Below are positions 39,975 through 52,534 of a stretch of 64,000 nt of DNA, piece by piece. Location: contig VZRG01000007.1 of the NCBI GenBank assembly GCA_013397435.1, positions 2,446,833-2,510,832 of the forward strand. The letters run 5' to 3'. The notes below the pieces were generated by a model. The model ran no database searches, was not told the origin of the DNA, and saw only the letters and a program-made list of their open reading frames with translations. Each line of letters opens with the position of its first letter. Positions within the stretch are counted from its first letter, which is position 1. The DNA is from Erythrocercus mccallii. Its lineage: Eukaryota > Chordata > Aves > Passeriformes > Dicruridae. The translations under genes were made by a program, and so were the position numbers.

Positions 39975-40050
39975 ATCATAGAAACATTGAATGGTTTGAA
40001 TGAAAAGGAATCTTTAAAGATCATCTAGTCCAACTCTCTTGCTGCATACT
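39975..40050 (-). mobile_element. CR1 LINE 3' end, reverse, short
   Basis: The text 'catagaaacattgaatggtttgaatgaaaaggaatctttaaagatcatctagtccaac' is the reverse complement of the CR1 3' UTR end with its ATTCTATG tail. Only about 75 bp are recognisable; beyond 40,050 the match fades. It is an old, strongly truncated copy. Confidence 0.82.
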
Positions 40051-40858
40051 AAAACTGTCATTCAAATTGTGAAGTAAAAGAGTCAAAATTTTGAAAATGC
40101 CACAACCAAGTTTGCTCTTCCAGCAGTTTTACCTGCATGTGAAAAAGCTGGCAGCTACTAATTAACATTCAGTAGAAGATGAGCATTCCTATTAAGCTAA
40201 TTTAACAATACCAAAGATTGAATTATTTTTTTAAAATATCTGATTAGCACTGGCAGAGTGCTCTTGAAGGTAGATAAGCCTTGAGAAAGTACTTTCCAAT
40301 ACATATCAGTACTTTTAAACATGGATTCATGACCCACATCTTATAGTTTTGTGTTATGAAGCATGGACTTTGTAGGGATTTATCATGTACATGTTAAATA
40401 CTTGAACAACATTGACCCTTGTAACCAACATTCATTCTCACCCCATTGCTACTGGAGATTTCAGGTGAAGTACAGCAGCTTATCATCTCACATTGTATCT
40501 CTTTCTCTGGTATTCAAGTAACCAAGTAACTTCTTCACTCTCTAATCTGCTATTTGGAGTTCTATTTAGCCACATACATGTAAGTGAAGGTGATCTACTA
40601 ATAGTGTTAAGTGTTAGTTTTGGTCACTGAAAGAGGAAGAGGAGTGCAGAAAATAATGAACACAGGATTGTACGAGAGAATGTACTGATTACAAGGTGTT
40701 TATAATTTCAGCTGTTCAGCAGAGCCTAGTTTGACTTCAATGGCTGCATGTTCTGCAGTGCTCACAGTGCACTTATCCAAAGGAATTTGTCCAAATTATT
40801 GTCATTGCCTTGACCATTTCCTTTCCAATGGAGATGGGATCTTTTGAATCCCACTTAT

Positions 40859-41563
40859 CTACTCTAGCCCTGTGATGATTATGAAAGGACAGTTTCTAAG
40901 ATGGTTCACCATTAAATGGTGAAAAGATGGTTTAACGTTTACTAAGGATATGTAGAAGCACCCTGAAATGTGGAGGTCACTAAGATCCAGATAGTCATTA
41001 CATATAGTTATCTCTAAAATGGACCAGAAATAATTCTTCAGATACCAGCATTTCTGGTCTGTTGGAGCATTCCTTTGGGACAGGACTGAGGTAAAGATTG
41101 CTGGAAAATCTGACTGTTCTTTTTCTGCCAAGGATGCCAAAGTTACAGTTAGTGGTACATACAGTAACAGGAGACATCTGACTTTGACCAGCTGTCCCTT
41201 CTTCAGTAGCAACACAAAAAGTTTGAGCTAAATTCTCTGACATGCTCTGAACACTTATACCAGTGTGTGAGGGTAGTGAGTAGTGGAACAGCAAAACCTC
41301 TAGCTCCAAGAAAACCAGCAGGAGAGGCTCTGGCCCTATGCCACTGGAACACTCTGCATAGGAGTCTCAAAGGAACATGTGCCCTGCTGTGTCTGCCCAC
41401 AGACAGAAAACAGTGCCTTGGCATCTGTTGCTAGTAGAGCCCTGGCAAAGTCCAGAATGGCTTTAATCTTTGGGTTTAAGGCACAATTGGAGCTGCTCTC
41501 AGAAGACAGAAATTCATTATGCAGTCCTTGACAGAGCCTTGCTGCATGCTTCAGTACAAACAC
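40859..41563 (-). pseudogene. Possible decayed coding sequence, reverse strand, unidentified
   Basis: Reverse-strand open frames cover this 700-bp stretch almost end to end in shifting frames: 75 codons (41,336-41,563), then a frame open from about 41,370 to 40,998, then 118 codons (40,859-41,215). The first frame closes just where the second is already open, as expected of a coding sequence with small indels. Composition is moderate, with GC above the flanks. I recognise no domain; the first frame contains LCQGLHNEFLSS and ILDFARALLATDAKAL, which look protein-like but match no family I can name. No poly(A) or splice sites were fixed. Chance open frames in a GC-richer patch remain a real alternative. 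Confidence 0.2.
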
Positions 41564-42450
41564 TCATCTCTTGACTTTTAAACACACTGAGATGAGATGA
41601 TCTGCTCAAAGTGTCACACATTTCTGTTGACAGCCATGGTGTGCAACTAGTCAAGAGCTTTTCTTCTGGCTATTTCTCATTGCTGAAAATCTGCAGAGGG
41701 AGTAATTAGAAAAAAAATTGTCAACACAAATGGTGTTTAAGGCCCATGCTAAGAGCTCACTCATCCCATCTGCTTAAGAAAATCGTCCCACCAGTAAATT
41801 CATTTTTAATTTGAGCAAGAAGCCTGGTTTAGTCACACCACAGTCCTTTCTAATTATGTTGTTGAGACTGTGTTGGGTTTTTCTTGCCCTTCTGGGCTGA
41901 TGCTCTATTTCCTCATCAGTGCTGCCTCTCCTTGATTCTTCATTAGGAAGACAAGGACTCAAAACACAATACACAAAGCAGACCCCTTATTTTTTTTTTT
42001 CAATGCAGGGTGCTTGTTTTCCTAAAAATACACTCAACTACTTTTCTCATTTCCCAGCTGTCACACAGAAGCATTTTTAGCATATATTTGTATCAGGAAT
42101 CTATAAATAGGAATATCTGGGTACAAAACAAGGAAATATTTTTCCCCTCATCCTTTGAAAAAGGTGGGAATAAAAAGGATAATTGAAAGAAAATATTAAA
42201 GGAAGGGATGCTGAATATGTATGCACAATTTTTCCTCTAAATAAATATGGCAATTAATCAGTTAGAGATACATTAAAACTACTGTACTTTAAGAAAAAAG
42301 GAAAGTGATACCTACATAACTCCAGCAGTCTCAACAGATATCTGGATTCCACAAGGCATTTTACACGGATGCTTATTAGAAAAAGAATTCACAAACTGAG
42401 AAATTTAAAGTATTGTCCTACTTATCTTCAGCCTCAGTGTTCTGTGTGGA

Positions 42451-42729
42451 CTAAACTGTTGTACATGGACCATATATTTGCACCATGTTTTTGATGATTA
42501 GATGGTCAACAGTAGCATTAACACAGCCAGCTCTCTCCAACTGCTCTCCAAAAATTACCCTCCACCATGATGACAACCTGCTCTGCAATAAACTCTGTTT
42601 CTTGGGAATGTATCTCATCAGTGTGATTGATGATCTCTCCGTGTAACAGGATATTTCCATTGAAGTGCTATGGGAAATGCAATAAAAGATAATCAAAAGT
42701 GTCTGGATTGAAGATATTAGAGGGGACAA
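42451..42729 (-). pseudogene. Open frame of 92 codons, unidentified, doubtful
   Basis: A reverse-strand frame with a protein-like stretch (RYIPKKQSLLQSRLSSWWRV, then ERAGCVNATVDHLI). It contains two adjacent tryptophans and two cysteines, and has no signal peptide or clear membrane segment beyond a short hydrophobic start. Nothing around it suggests a gene, and I do not recognise a family. It could be a fragment of an old retrocopy or simply chance. Confidence 0.15.
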
Positions 42730-45700
42730 AGATAGAATCTAGATCTCAGATTCAGTGATTCCTTTCAATTTATCACATGATCAGTTATTTCTTGCCTGGC
42801 TATTAGTTGTTTCACAGCTACTCCCTGGTGCTACTTTAGAAATTACTGCAAAAATATAGCTAACTTCTTCACAAGAAAAAGGACTCTGGCTTTTCATATC
42901 GCCTCTTGCAGAACTAAGAATATTCTTAGTGTCATGACCAAGAGTTTCTGCCCCATAGGCAGCTGCAGCAGTGAAAGAGGAGAATGCTCAGGAGCCATTT
43001 GCTATTGACTTGTCTTCCTTGACACAGCACTTTATCTCAGTGTGGTTAGCAGGGAGAGTTAAAGGCTGGAAGTGTCAAATAATGTTGTGAACTGTGATCT
43101 ACTTTCTCGCTTTTCATTATCACTTTCTGTCTCCACTGGTTGAATTGAAAGGAAATGGCCATCTTGTTAAATTTTCTTAAAATATGTTTATAGATTCTTA
43201 GTCAAAAGTAAGGCTATTTCTTAAACCTTGATTTGTATCCTGGAAAATTATTTAATTTCAAGGAATTTTAAACTAAGACACAATGGTAGAGAAAATTACA
43301 ACTGAAGGACTGGAAAGTATTATAGTTCTAGGACAAGAGTCCAGACTGTTGAACAGTCCTCTGTGCAGTAGACAGATTTATCTGGGGAAAAAAAAGGAGA
43401 GAATCTCACCAAGGTTTCACCAGAACTACACAGATTTTCTACAGAGTTGTCAGTGACATGTGATCAAAGCTGCCTTAAGCTACTCTTTGTAAAAGAAGAA
43501 CTGATTTTATTATCTTAAGCCTCTATCTTATTAAAACTTGGTTGTGATATTTCTTTTGTATTTTGCATTGTGTTTCAGGAAATACCTTGTGACTATGGTT
43601 ATGAACATAAAATTAATAATTCATTATATACTATGGAGCACCTTGATTTTTAATAAAACTTGAAGCTTATTTATGCAAGGGAAATGTACTTTTCATATAG
43701 TGAGATGTGTGTTCCTCTGGAAGTTTGTAATAAAATATTGCTGAAAACATGCAGATCACATTCCAATAAATTTTATATAGAAATGCAAACAAGATCTCAT
43801 TGCTGTACATATTTTGGAGAAGTGCAGGTAGAAAAAACAGCAATAGGAGAAGGGCATACTAGCCAAAATTTTAAAAATATGTTAATTACCTAGAAGCATA
43901 AGTGCTCAAGCCCTTGCCCTTGTAGTTTAAAGTATAACAGTGCACTTTTGTTACTGTCTCTGCTTCCCTGGCTTTTTCTGGATTGAACCTCCACTTTGTT
44001 CCATGCATTCAGAGCTGCTGTGCTCCTTATCTTAACTCCTGGGGTCTGCAGAGGAACAAAATCGTGCATCATTTGGACCAGAAGGCAGAGTTATGAGATT
44101 TTGGTGCACAAAATAACCATCAGATTGCAACAAGATTCTTCCTCATCAGCTTCTGTGTCAGGATGAGGCTCTGCTTACTCTGCTTCATACTTCAAAAAGG
44201 TGCCAGACAATCCTCGCTTTCTTAGTCTGAGAGTTGTCTTAACAAGCCTTCCTTTTCTGTCTGATTCCTGAAAAAAGTTGATAAAGACTCTCTCCTTACA
44301 GGCTATGCTTGGTTCAAAACCCATTGGAAGACTGAAAAGCAATTAAAAAAACTAGATTTGTTTTCTTACTTTGCATTTTTGAACAAAAAATACTTTTTCT
44401 ATTGCTTGGAGATGCTAAATTCTGAGCACTTCCAAATTTTGGAAGACCATAGAAGAGGCTACTTCCATGATGGCTGGCCTATCTTTTGCTTATTCTTTTG
44501 TAATTGCTGATTAAGAAGATGAAACAGTTCAAATCTGACTGGTCTAGACAGTGGCTAGATTTTCTGGCCAAAAACTGAGCAATAAGACAGAAGAACCTGA
44601 ACTAACAGAGCAGAAAATGATCTATGACATTATTAAAATTATTGGAACATGACAGAGGAGCTATTGTGGTGATAAAGCATGCACTTAAGAGGTGCTGCTT
44701 GGAAAACAGAAACAGAAGCTAAAGCAGCAAGTTAACACATACATTTATAGAAGAACTATTAAGAGTTAGGAGGGAAAACACAATCTTTGTAACTGAAGAA
44801 AACATGCTTCCCATTTTGTGTCTTTAGAATATGTTAAACATTACTCATGAAGATGATCATGCCTTGTAAAAATGATGGAGGTTTTAGATTTTGTAAGAGG
44901 AAGAAATGTTCAGAGTAAGACAAATAAAATGAAATGACAAAACTTTTATCAGAGTGGCTGCATCTTTTCCTCTTTTAGCAAGACCAGCACCAAATCTCAG
45001 AAACCAATTTTAATATTGATATATGGAAAACATGAATAAAGAGAAGACAGAAAATTAACCAAAAAAAATGTACTTTATATGTCTGGAGAAGTCATTAATA
45101 CGGAAAATCTAAAGGCTTTAGTAAAAAAACCTATTGAGGTGTAACTTTTTTGTCTATACATATGTTTGTGTGATCAGAACACACAGCATATGCCTGCCAA
45201 TTCCACTTTTTTTTGCTTTTATCTTATCATTATTTTAAAATTTGTTCCATGTAGCCGGTTGAATTGATCTTCTCTTACTCAGACCATTATACAGCCACTG
45301 CAAAATACTTACTGCATGAGAAAATTTTTAAATCTTTCTTTCTAGAGTAGAAAGACATAAAATAATATGCAATAACCAAAATTAAAACTGGAACTGACAT
45401 ATATTAGAAATGTAGGACAGTTTTGAATGGGTTTTTTTAATAATGAGGGTAACTATCCCTTGGAAATCTTAAGATGTAAGGAACACTGGGTTATTATTGA
45501 GTAGCTCTGTAACAGATGTACTGCACCACAACTGAAAATCTGGAGACTTGAAGGAGAGACCTCTGTGGCCATTGTGATGCAGAAAGTTATGTTAAATTAT
45601 TACAATAGTTCCTCATGTCTCTGTTTCTGTATATATGGGTCATGACAGCAGGCACAACAGAACCCTATGGACCCCTTCAGGGATAATGACCTGTTTAGCT

Positions 45701-47047
45701 ATACTGCTTATGAGGAGCTGCAGCTATGTTGACAGCAGTTGTTGCTTTTCTCTCTGTTCCAGGAAAAAATCCCTTCCTTTTTTTTTTTTTTTTTTAACAT
45801 GAGAAAGTTTATTTCCTCTATGAAAAGAGTCTTTTCAAAGACTTAAGTCAGAACCACAAGGATGATTGATGTACAACTCAGAAGAAAAGAAATAATACAG
45901 GAAAGATAATACTGAGAAAAAAAAAAGGTAGGAGTCAGAACTCCCAGGTTTACGTCAGGACTCCAAAGAGAAAATGTGGGAAAAAAAATCTAACAAAAGA
46001 TGACAGAAGTCTTTACATTCACAATAACACAACAAGTAGTTGCAAATTGGCTCAAGATAATTTTTATAGAATCTAAAGAATGCCAATGATAAAAATCATT
46101 AGAGTTCTAATTGCCCTTTAAAAAATTATATCAATACAGCAAATGAAATCCTAAATGCTTGGAGATACCTTTTGTTGTTTTTCCCCCTTTTCAGAGTTAG
46201 AAAAATAGCTGCTCAAAATCAGAATTGGTGGCTTTGGCTCACAGATGCATTCTTTGCTGTTGTAACTAAAACCAGCTACTTGACTAATATTGACACTGAT
46301 TTATTAATTTCCCAGATCAGAGAAAGGTCAGTAATAACTTGTCCTCTTCCTCCTTAATATTATCTTCAAGTTTACAGTCAGGTCTCACAGAGATTTTCAC
46401 TACATTAACTATACATTATGGTCTTGGTAAGAAATCCATTTGAGTCTGCAAGAGATTTTCCCCTCATTACTGCTGGATCAAGCTGAGCTGGACTTTGCAG
46501 AAATGTCATTTGGCACCTGTCCATACCATAAGCCATACTATGCTCTATTCTGTGAAAGTTTTCTAAATGTTTCTTAAGCACAATAATGTCTAAATCCACA
46601 GAATTGAACTAAGAGAGAACAGTTTCTGGAAATATTTTGTGGATGGAAATCCAGGAAACAAAATATTCTGTATCTATATATTTCATGAACAAAAATTAAT
46701 TAAGATCCTCCTTCTGTTAGAATCTGATTGCTTTTCCACTGTTTAAATACTCAATCATAATACTTGCTAAATATAATTTTTATTGTACTTTAAACAGCAA
46801 AATTCCAAAAAGAAAGCATACAGCTGATAACTCTACCTGCTAAAATGTGTGGCATTTATTATTAGGTGTTGTTATTATATGACAGAATGTGCAAGAAATG
46901 CTATCATGGAATGTAGGTGTGTATTTTTGGAACATGATGGCATACACCAGCTATCTGATGACAGAAACAAGCAAATTGATCTCACTGTGAATGTGCCAAG
47001 TAATGAGAAAAGGACTGTAGGATCTTTGTGGAAAAAGTGGCAAGTAA

Positions 47048-47052
47048 CTTGG
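47048..47052. repeat. Target-site duplication (left), CTTGG
   Basis: CTTGG directly before the LTR start at 47,053 and again directly after its end (47,795-47,799). The 5-bp length fits an ERVL-like or class I integrase. Confidence 0.88.
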
Positions 47053-47794
47053 TGTGTTGGGTTATGGAACCAAAAAAATGTGTATTCTATTTCATCTGTT
47101 GAAAGCAGTTGGGGAAATGTTTGTTTCTTTTTCTTTATCTCTTGTAACTGCAGAGTGAAGGAGGGGGGATGCTTTCTGATAATAGCCCAGCTGTTAGAAC
47201 CAGGTGAGGCAGTGTTTCTTATCTCTTTCACTATTCATCCTCCCTCCGGGGGATATCTGCTGATAATGGGCCATTAAGGCTCACCAATGACATGACACAT
47301 TCCATCATCCCATTGCGAGATGCTCCACCCAGTGATGGGGGCCCCGGGAGCTCCTACCTAGATAAAAACGGGACTGAGGAACACCAGATCATCCAGTTTC
47401 TCCACTAGATTTTCTCCGGAGGAAGAGAGACCCATTTCTCCACCATTCGACTTCTCTGTGGATCATCTCTACTCCGCGGAATCGCATCGGCTACTCCAGG
47501 GGGATTAATCTGGAGTGTTTCTACACCCTGCCCAACAGGGTGTCAGGTCACATCCCAGACTCTGTCAGGGGTTTTTTAGGGTTTTTGTTTGTTTTGTCTG
47601 CTTGTCTTTCTGTATTGCTGCATTTGTATTTTTAATATTCTTAGTAAAGAACTGCTATCCCTATTCCCAAAGCTTTGCCTGAAAGCCCTTAATTGCAAAA
47701 TTATAATAATTTAGAGGGAAGGGGGTCTTCATTCTCCATTCCAAGAAAAACTCCAGCTTTGCCTGGCAGATACCTGTCTCCTCAAACCAAGACA
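47053..47794 (+). mobile_element. Solo LTR (5-bp TSD, ERVL-like), forward, 742 bp
   Basis: The block starts TGTGTTGGGTTATGG and ends CAAACCAAGACA between perfect CTTGG duplications. The promoter region carries a GATAAAAA box at about 47,361, and AGTAAA at 47,644 is a possible weak polyadenylation signal. It is colinear, with few differences, with the reverse LTR at 54,348; for example the last 160 bp differ at only a handful of sites. The first bases are close to the inverse of the last bases (TGTCTTGGGTT-like versus TGTCTTGGTTT). No internal viral region remains, so it is a solo LTR. Clean duplications and similarity to its sister suggest a fairly recent insertion. It covers most of a 142-codon frame that ends at 47,277, which is therefore not a gene. 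Confidence 0.93.
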
Positions 47795-47799
47795 CTTGG
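47795..47799. repeat. Target-site duplication (right), CTTGG
   Basis: Right-hand copy of the 5-bp duplication flanking the LTR at 47,053-47,794. Confidence 0.88.
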
Positions 47800-50179
47800 C
47801 TCCCAGAACAATTAATTTGCTTTATGATGTCCTCTTGAACCATAGTAGATCGTCTCGGGAAAAAAACCTAGCATGTTGGTTCAGATAGTGAATTTTTGCA
47901 AAATAGATTTGTTTCAGAAACACCAAGTTGGACAGTCCTCTGCTTACTATGGTCCAGGAACATCCATACCATAGAGAACAACATTAGACATAACGATTGC
48001 TATTTTTGTGGAGCTAAATATGTGGCAAGTGTCTAGTGAATACGGCATCTTCCCAGAAACTAGCAGTAACAATGCTGATACACAGAGGAGTTCTAGATAG
48101 CAGTGGGAAAAGAGAAAAACAGAGACAGAAGACAAACATTACATTCTTTCTGCAATATCTTGCATGTAACAGAACCGGTATCTTGGGTGGATACCACAAA
48201 AAGGGCTGGTAATTCCTTCCCTGTGTATTTCTTCTGAATTCATATTGACCTCTTCAAAACTTTTCAGTTCAGGTCATGAACAAACATTGGTATCACATCT
48301 ATAACTCTTCAGCATGTGAGGAAATCTTGACTTGGATCTTTCCTCAAAGTGTACGTCTCATCTCTGCACACCTGTAGCATCTTCACTGACAATTAGCTGA
48401 CACTTTGAGAGAACACATTTCAAGAATACTTCCTGCAAAATCTGCAAGCAGTTGTTTAAAAACCAGCACCAGATGTACACCATGAGCATGCCATATTAGC
48501 ATGCCATGATTTTGCCAGATTTTTATGAGTCCTTTTGGTTTGTGTGTTGGTACAACCATAACAGATTATTCTATAAATGTGACTAATTTAAGAACTCATT
48601 ATTTTACACAAAAGCTCAGTGAAATTCTCCATCGGTATAGTGTACTGAAGGTGCAGCTCTGCCTTTCATGAGAATTAGTTTGGCTGTTGGATCCAGAAAC
48701 AACATTAATCCCTTTTTATAAGCTCATTTTTTCAAGAAAGACTAGAAAAAAACTTTGTAATGAGGTTCTTAGTTACTCTTTGCTTATTACAGATGCCAAG
48801 AAAGTGGTTTCCCACCAAAACAAATGAGTCAATTGGATAACTTTGACTGGGAATGACAGCTAGCCAGCCCCCACTCAGAGCAGAGTGGTCTCCAGTGTGT
48901 CGATCATACTCCCCATGATCTTATCCAATTTTGATTTATTGTCTTAAGAAACAGAAATTGATATTCAATTAGCTTATTTTAATATATCCTTCTGATGACT
49001 GATATACCAATAAGACTGAATCTTTCTGCAAAGAATCCACAGAAAATGCCTCAAATTTATGACCGTGTTCATGTCCATACATAACACTGATAATTTTTAA
49101 AAAAGAGACAACAGAATGTGTCCCGTCAGAGGCAATCTCAGTTAACTTCCATTTCATTTTGATGTGCACTTATTACCATAGTAATGAGCATTTCAGAGAT
49201 CCTCAAAACTCCTTGGATGTGATAAAATTTCTTTACTCATTGTCAGAGGAATCACTGATGCCCATAAATGAGAATCTTTGAAATAATGTGCTTCAGACTG
49301 TCAACGTTTGACGACCAGCAGTGAACTTTTTCTTTTTGCAGAAAGAGCACTTATCATTTTTGAATCTTTATATGGACTGCAATATAGTCTGACTAGAAAG
49401 CTGGACAACTGATCTTTCCTGGTAGTGTTGTTAAAGGTTGAGTTCCTGATGTAATTGATAACAATCATCATCCTAATCATGAAAACCAATATTTAGAATA
49501 TTGCTGTAATAAGACTTTTCTAAGAGTGTAGTGATTCTGATTCAGTGGCTTTTTTCTAAACAATTTCAAATGATAAATTTGGCTCAAGAAAAAGGTGGTG
49601 CTCAAAACCAAAACCAAGACAATTATGCAACTTGTCATTGAGAACATCACCAGTTACAATACTCAGTGATGCAGAGAAACTGAGCAATATAAGCTGTGAT
49701 GTCCTTATCAGATTGTAAGTTGCACCTGTGAAATTGAAATCTTTAGACATTGATAGATAGGGCAGACATGAAATGCATCTTTGGCAAAGCTATGACTTCA
49801 TCCTATGGCCTTTACTAATAGTAGCTGATTTGCCTATTAACAATTAACAATTATCTTGCTCACAGAGAAGGGAGAGGACAGTCTGTTCAGGCGTTTGTCT
49901 CTTGTTTGCTTTAAGATAATGTGATTGTCTTTCAAAATAAGAATATCTAATGTAGGCTGACTAACATCAGTCTATCCCATGACTGCCATCTTAGATAGCA
50001 AGCAGACAGGCACATAAATTTACATTCTGCAGTGGAAACTGTTTTGTTTCAAGTTTGTAAAGTCACACTCAAGATCATTCTGTACTGTTCCTAGGAGTGG
50101 CTCCAGAAGTTCTGCTGCTTGTCAACATCAGCATGTAAACCTTATCACCAGAAATCTGGGGGCATAGTTATGAAGCACA

Positions 50180-50600
50180 GTTGCTGGGGCCTTAAATGTA
50201 CTAAAAGGTCTTGACCAACCTCATTTAGGGCTTCTATCCCCACTTGGCACAGAGAGGGGCCAGGAACGCCAACTTAATTCTGGGCCTTCAATGTCAGTCT
50301 GAGCTATGTCATAGGAGTGCCTGTCCTCAGTTCAGGCACCATGTTGGTCCTGACCCTGCTCTGCAGAACGGCTTCCTGGCTCACCTTGAACTTGTGTCAT
50401 CACTATGGCCCTGCCTGGTGGTCACTGGACTGTGTCTGACACTGGCTAGGATTGCTGCACCTGATACTGCCCCAACCTGCCAATTGTAACTCCTTGAATT
50501 GACCTTGGACCTGCTTTATTGTCACAAATTTGCCTGGCAATCTGAACTCTTGACTGAGCCTGGCTCCTTGTCTGGGACTGAGATGTGCTGTGAAGGATCA
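50180..50600. repeat. GC-richer patch, possible unidentified old repeat
   Basis: This 420-bp patch is clearly GC-richer than its flanks and repeats related phrases: 'cctggctcaccttgaacttg', 'ggccctgcctggtggtcactgg', 'gaccttggacctgcttta', 'tttgcctggcaatctgaactcttgactgagcctggctcc'. The recurring CTTGGAC/CCTGGC wording suggests an old interspersed element or a decayed minisatellite-like LTR part. I cannot assign a family. The forward frame 50,244-50,489 lies inside it and shows no domain. Confidence 0.35.
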
Positions 50601-51076
50601 CATTGTAGTAACAAGCCATTTCAGATCTTACATAGAGTATGAAACAAAAAAATTATCAGATAATTTCTACATCAAGCCCATCACTTCCATATGAATTAAT
50701 ACAGGCATTTTTAAAGGAGATGACCAGTTGTGATTAAAAACCATCAGGAGAATCTTCTGCTTTTCTAAATAAAATATTTCTGTGATTTATTGCTCTTATC
50801 TTTAGGTTTATTGGGTACATCTGTCTTTCCCTAGTGAATATAGCTGGTGTGAACTCCCAACTACTGAATTTTATTATGGCCTTTTGTTTTGGCAGAATAA
50901 AGGAACAATTACTATAAAAACTGGTTTCCCTCTGTGATCATCTGTAGATGGTGATCAAGTCACCTTTTAATGTTGTTTTAAATAAAGTAAACAGATCCAT
51001 TTTCTTTAGTGCCTCAGTATAAAACAACAATACTTCTCTTGATTGTAGTGAGGAATTTATAATACAAATTAAATGT

Positions 51077-51077
<1 letters not shown>

Positions 51078-51111
<34 letters not shown>

Positions 51112-51112
51112 C
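51078..51112. repeat. (TAA)n microsatellite
   Basis: Eleven or more uninterrupted TAA units in otherwise AT-rich DNA. Likely length-variable between individuals. Confidence 0.97.
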
Positions 51113-51866
51113 AGCTGGTCACAAGGTCAGAGGAAAGGGATGGAACTTACCAGCAGGAAGAAAGGAAGTAGCGTCTAGGAAAAGCCTTATTTTTAAGCAT
51201 TTCATTTCTGAGACTCTGATTGGTTTCACAATTTTCTAAAGGTGTTTTCATGTTTTGATAACATTCTGTTTCTGCTCTCCAGTTATATTTCACTATTAAT
51301 TAGGTTTGGGCAAAGGAAAAACAGAGATACATAAAAAGGTAAAGGAAGTGAATTCAGTGGTAGTATTTGAAGTATTTGTTTCTTTTTCTTCACATATCTT
51401 TTATAAATTTCCCAATCATTCCTGAGGCTGCGTATAATTCATCACACCATTTTCTATAGCAAGAACACAGGTTTTTCTAGACCGTATTAGATTATATAAT
51501 AGATCTGATGCTAGAAAACACTCACAAGTAGTAACCAGTCCTAGATATCTTAAAAGAAAGAGGAAAAAAAGTCCAATATGGAGTGATGACTATGGCATTA
51601 AACATCCTCAAGGAAAGAGACACTGTATACCAAACCAAGGCCTTGTAAATGCTCCTCAGGAAGAGCTGAATTCTGCATATGTAATTCGAGGCATCTTGAA
51701 AAGAGCATATTTCAGGACAATTGCTGAAAACTGGCCTTACTCTGAGCAACGTATTTAAAAAATCCAAAATAACTAATCAAAGTGGAACTTGACCTGTCCT
51801 TTGTAACTATCCGAATATTTGAAATGTAGACATTATTCTTACATATTCTTCTCATTCTTCTTAAAA

Positions 51867-51872
51867 CCCACC
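51867..51872. repeat. Target-site duplication (left), CCCACC
   Basis: CCCACC sits directly before the LTR start at 51,873 and directly after its end (52,535-52,540). A 6-bp duplication is typical of ERVK/beta-like integrases. Confidence 0.92.
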
Positions 51873-52106
51873 TGTTGTGGTGTGTTGGAGTTGTGTTGTT
51901 AAGTTCGATAAGTTCTCTGTATGTTCAGTTCTCTGTATTTTCAGTTGAAGTTCACCTATGTAATGAGTTGCATGTACCCCTATGTTCGCCGTGTGAGTTC
52001 TCTGCCCTCGGTTTTCCCGCCTTCAGTTGTTTACTCCCACACCTCTCATGTTTCCCGCTCCCTGTCCATGTGCCCCTGTCTGCCTGTCATCCGGTTCTGT
52101 CGCCCC

Positions 52107-52288
52107 ATTGGTCCCTTGGCCGTGAGGCGATGGGCCGGGTGATTGGCCGGCAGGTGGTCACCCCATATCACCCCATGCTCCCTCTTCCCCCGTTGGTCAT
52201 GGTTGTGGACACCCCCTGATGTAATCCCTTAAGCCCTCTGCCCATTGGTTGTTCCTTGCTCTCCGCCCCTGCTCCGTGTTCTTAAATA
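52107..52288 (+). promoter_or_regulatory. LTR promoter: three inverted CCAAT boxes and a TATA-like box
   Basis: ATTGG occurs at 52,107, 52,142 and 52,244, upstream of TTAAATA at 52,282. Inverted CCAAT boxes bind NF-Y in many vertebrate and retroviral promoters. A forward transcript would be expected to start about 25-30 bp after the TATA-like box. That it is active today is inference only. Confidence 0.5.
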
Positions 52289-52354
52289 CCCTGGTTCCAG
52301 TTGTATTCTTGCCTCTCAAGCTTGGGCTGACTACTTGCGTAGGTCTCCCCCGTG

Positions 52355-52360
52355 AATAAA
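52355..52360 (+). terminator. LTR polyadenylation signal AATAAA
   Basis: A canonical AATAAA about 70 bp after the TATA-like box of the LTR, at the distance expected for the R region. It could end transcripts entering from the left. Confidence 0.6.
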
Positions 52361-52534
52361 CTTCTCCTTTATTCACTACGCTCGAGTGGTCTGCTGCTGT
52401 CTCCCCGCCATCGTGCCTCCAGTGCAGCGACTAGGCGTCACTGTAAGAAGAGCCCACGGGCAGACAGGAGTCTGCCTGGTCTGTGGTTGACCCCTGAGGT
52501 CATCAGAGCTGCCGGGACACCAAGAGCAGCCACA

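Larger units (their letters stand above)
40051..47047. other. Mostly unique DNA, no confirmed gene
   Basis: About 7 kb. Two reverse-strand open stretches (40,859-41,563 and 42,451-42,729) are listed separately as doubtful. An 18-base T run lies at 45,778-45,795. A pyrimidine tract with CAG at 43,576-43,578 precedes 24 open codons, a stop and AATAAA; this is too short to call a terminal exon. Confidence 0.45.
47800..51866. other. Mostly unique DNA, no gene seen
   Basis: About 4.1 kb. The 50,180-50,600 patch is GC-richer and may be an unidentified old repeat (listed separately). A (TAA)n array lies at 51,078-51,112. Open frames elsewhere are short. Confidence 0.5.
51873..52534 (+). mobile_element. 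Solo LTR (6-bp TSD, ERVK-like), forward, 662 bp
   Basis: The block starts TGTTGTGGTGTG and ends AGCAGCCACA between perfect CCCACC duplications. It is far GC- and CpG-richer than its surroundings. U3 holds three ATTGG (inverted CCAAT) boxes and a TTAAATA box at 52,282-52,288; AATAAA follows at 52,355-52,360, placing R at roughly 52,310-52,375 and leaving a U5 of about 160 bp. This order is that of a complete retroviral LTR promoter and polyadenylation unit. No gag, pol or env is attached, so it is a solo LTR. Open frames within it (up to 114 codons) are chance frames in GC-rich sequence. Confidence 0.93.

Noticed and set aside
43579..43653. Possible terminal exon: pyrimidine tract, CAG, 24 codons, stop and AATAAA
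   Set aside because: It is too short and without any partner exon; such combinations occur by chance in AT-rich DNA.
46849..47277. 142-codon forward open frame, the longest without N
   Set aside because: Its second half is the LTR beginning at 47,053; the first half has no domain and is overlapped by a 118-codon reverse frame.
51875..52219. 114-codon forward open frame in GC-rich DNA
   Set aside because: It sits in the U3 region of a solo LTR with a perfect TSD; no protein family is recognisable.
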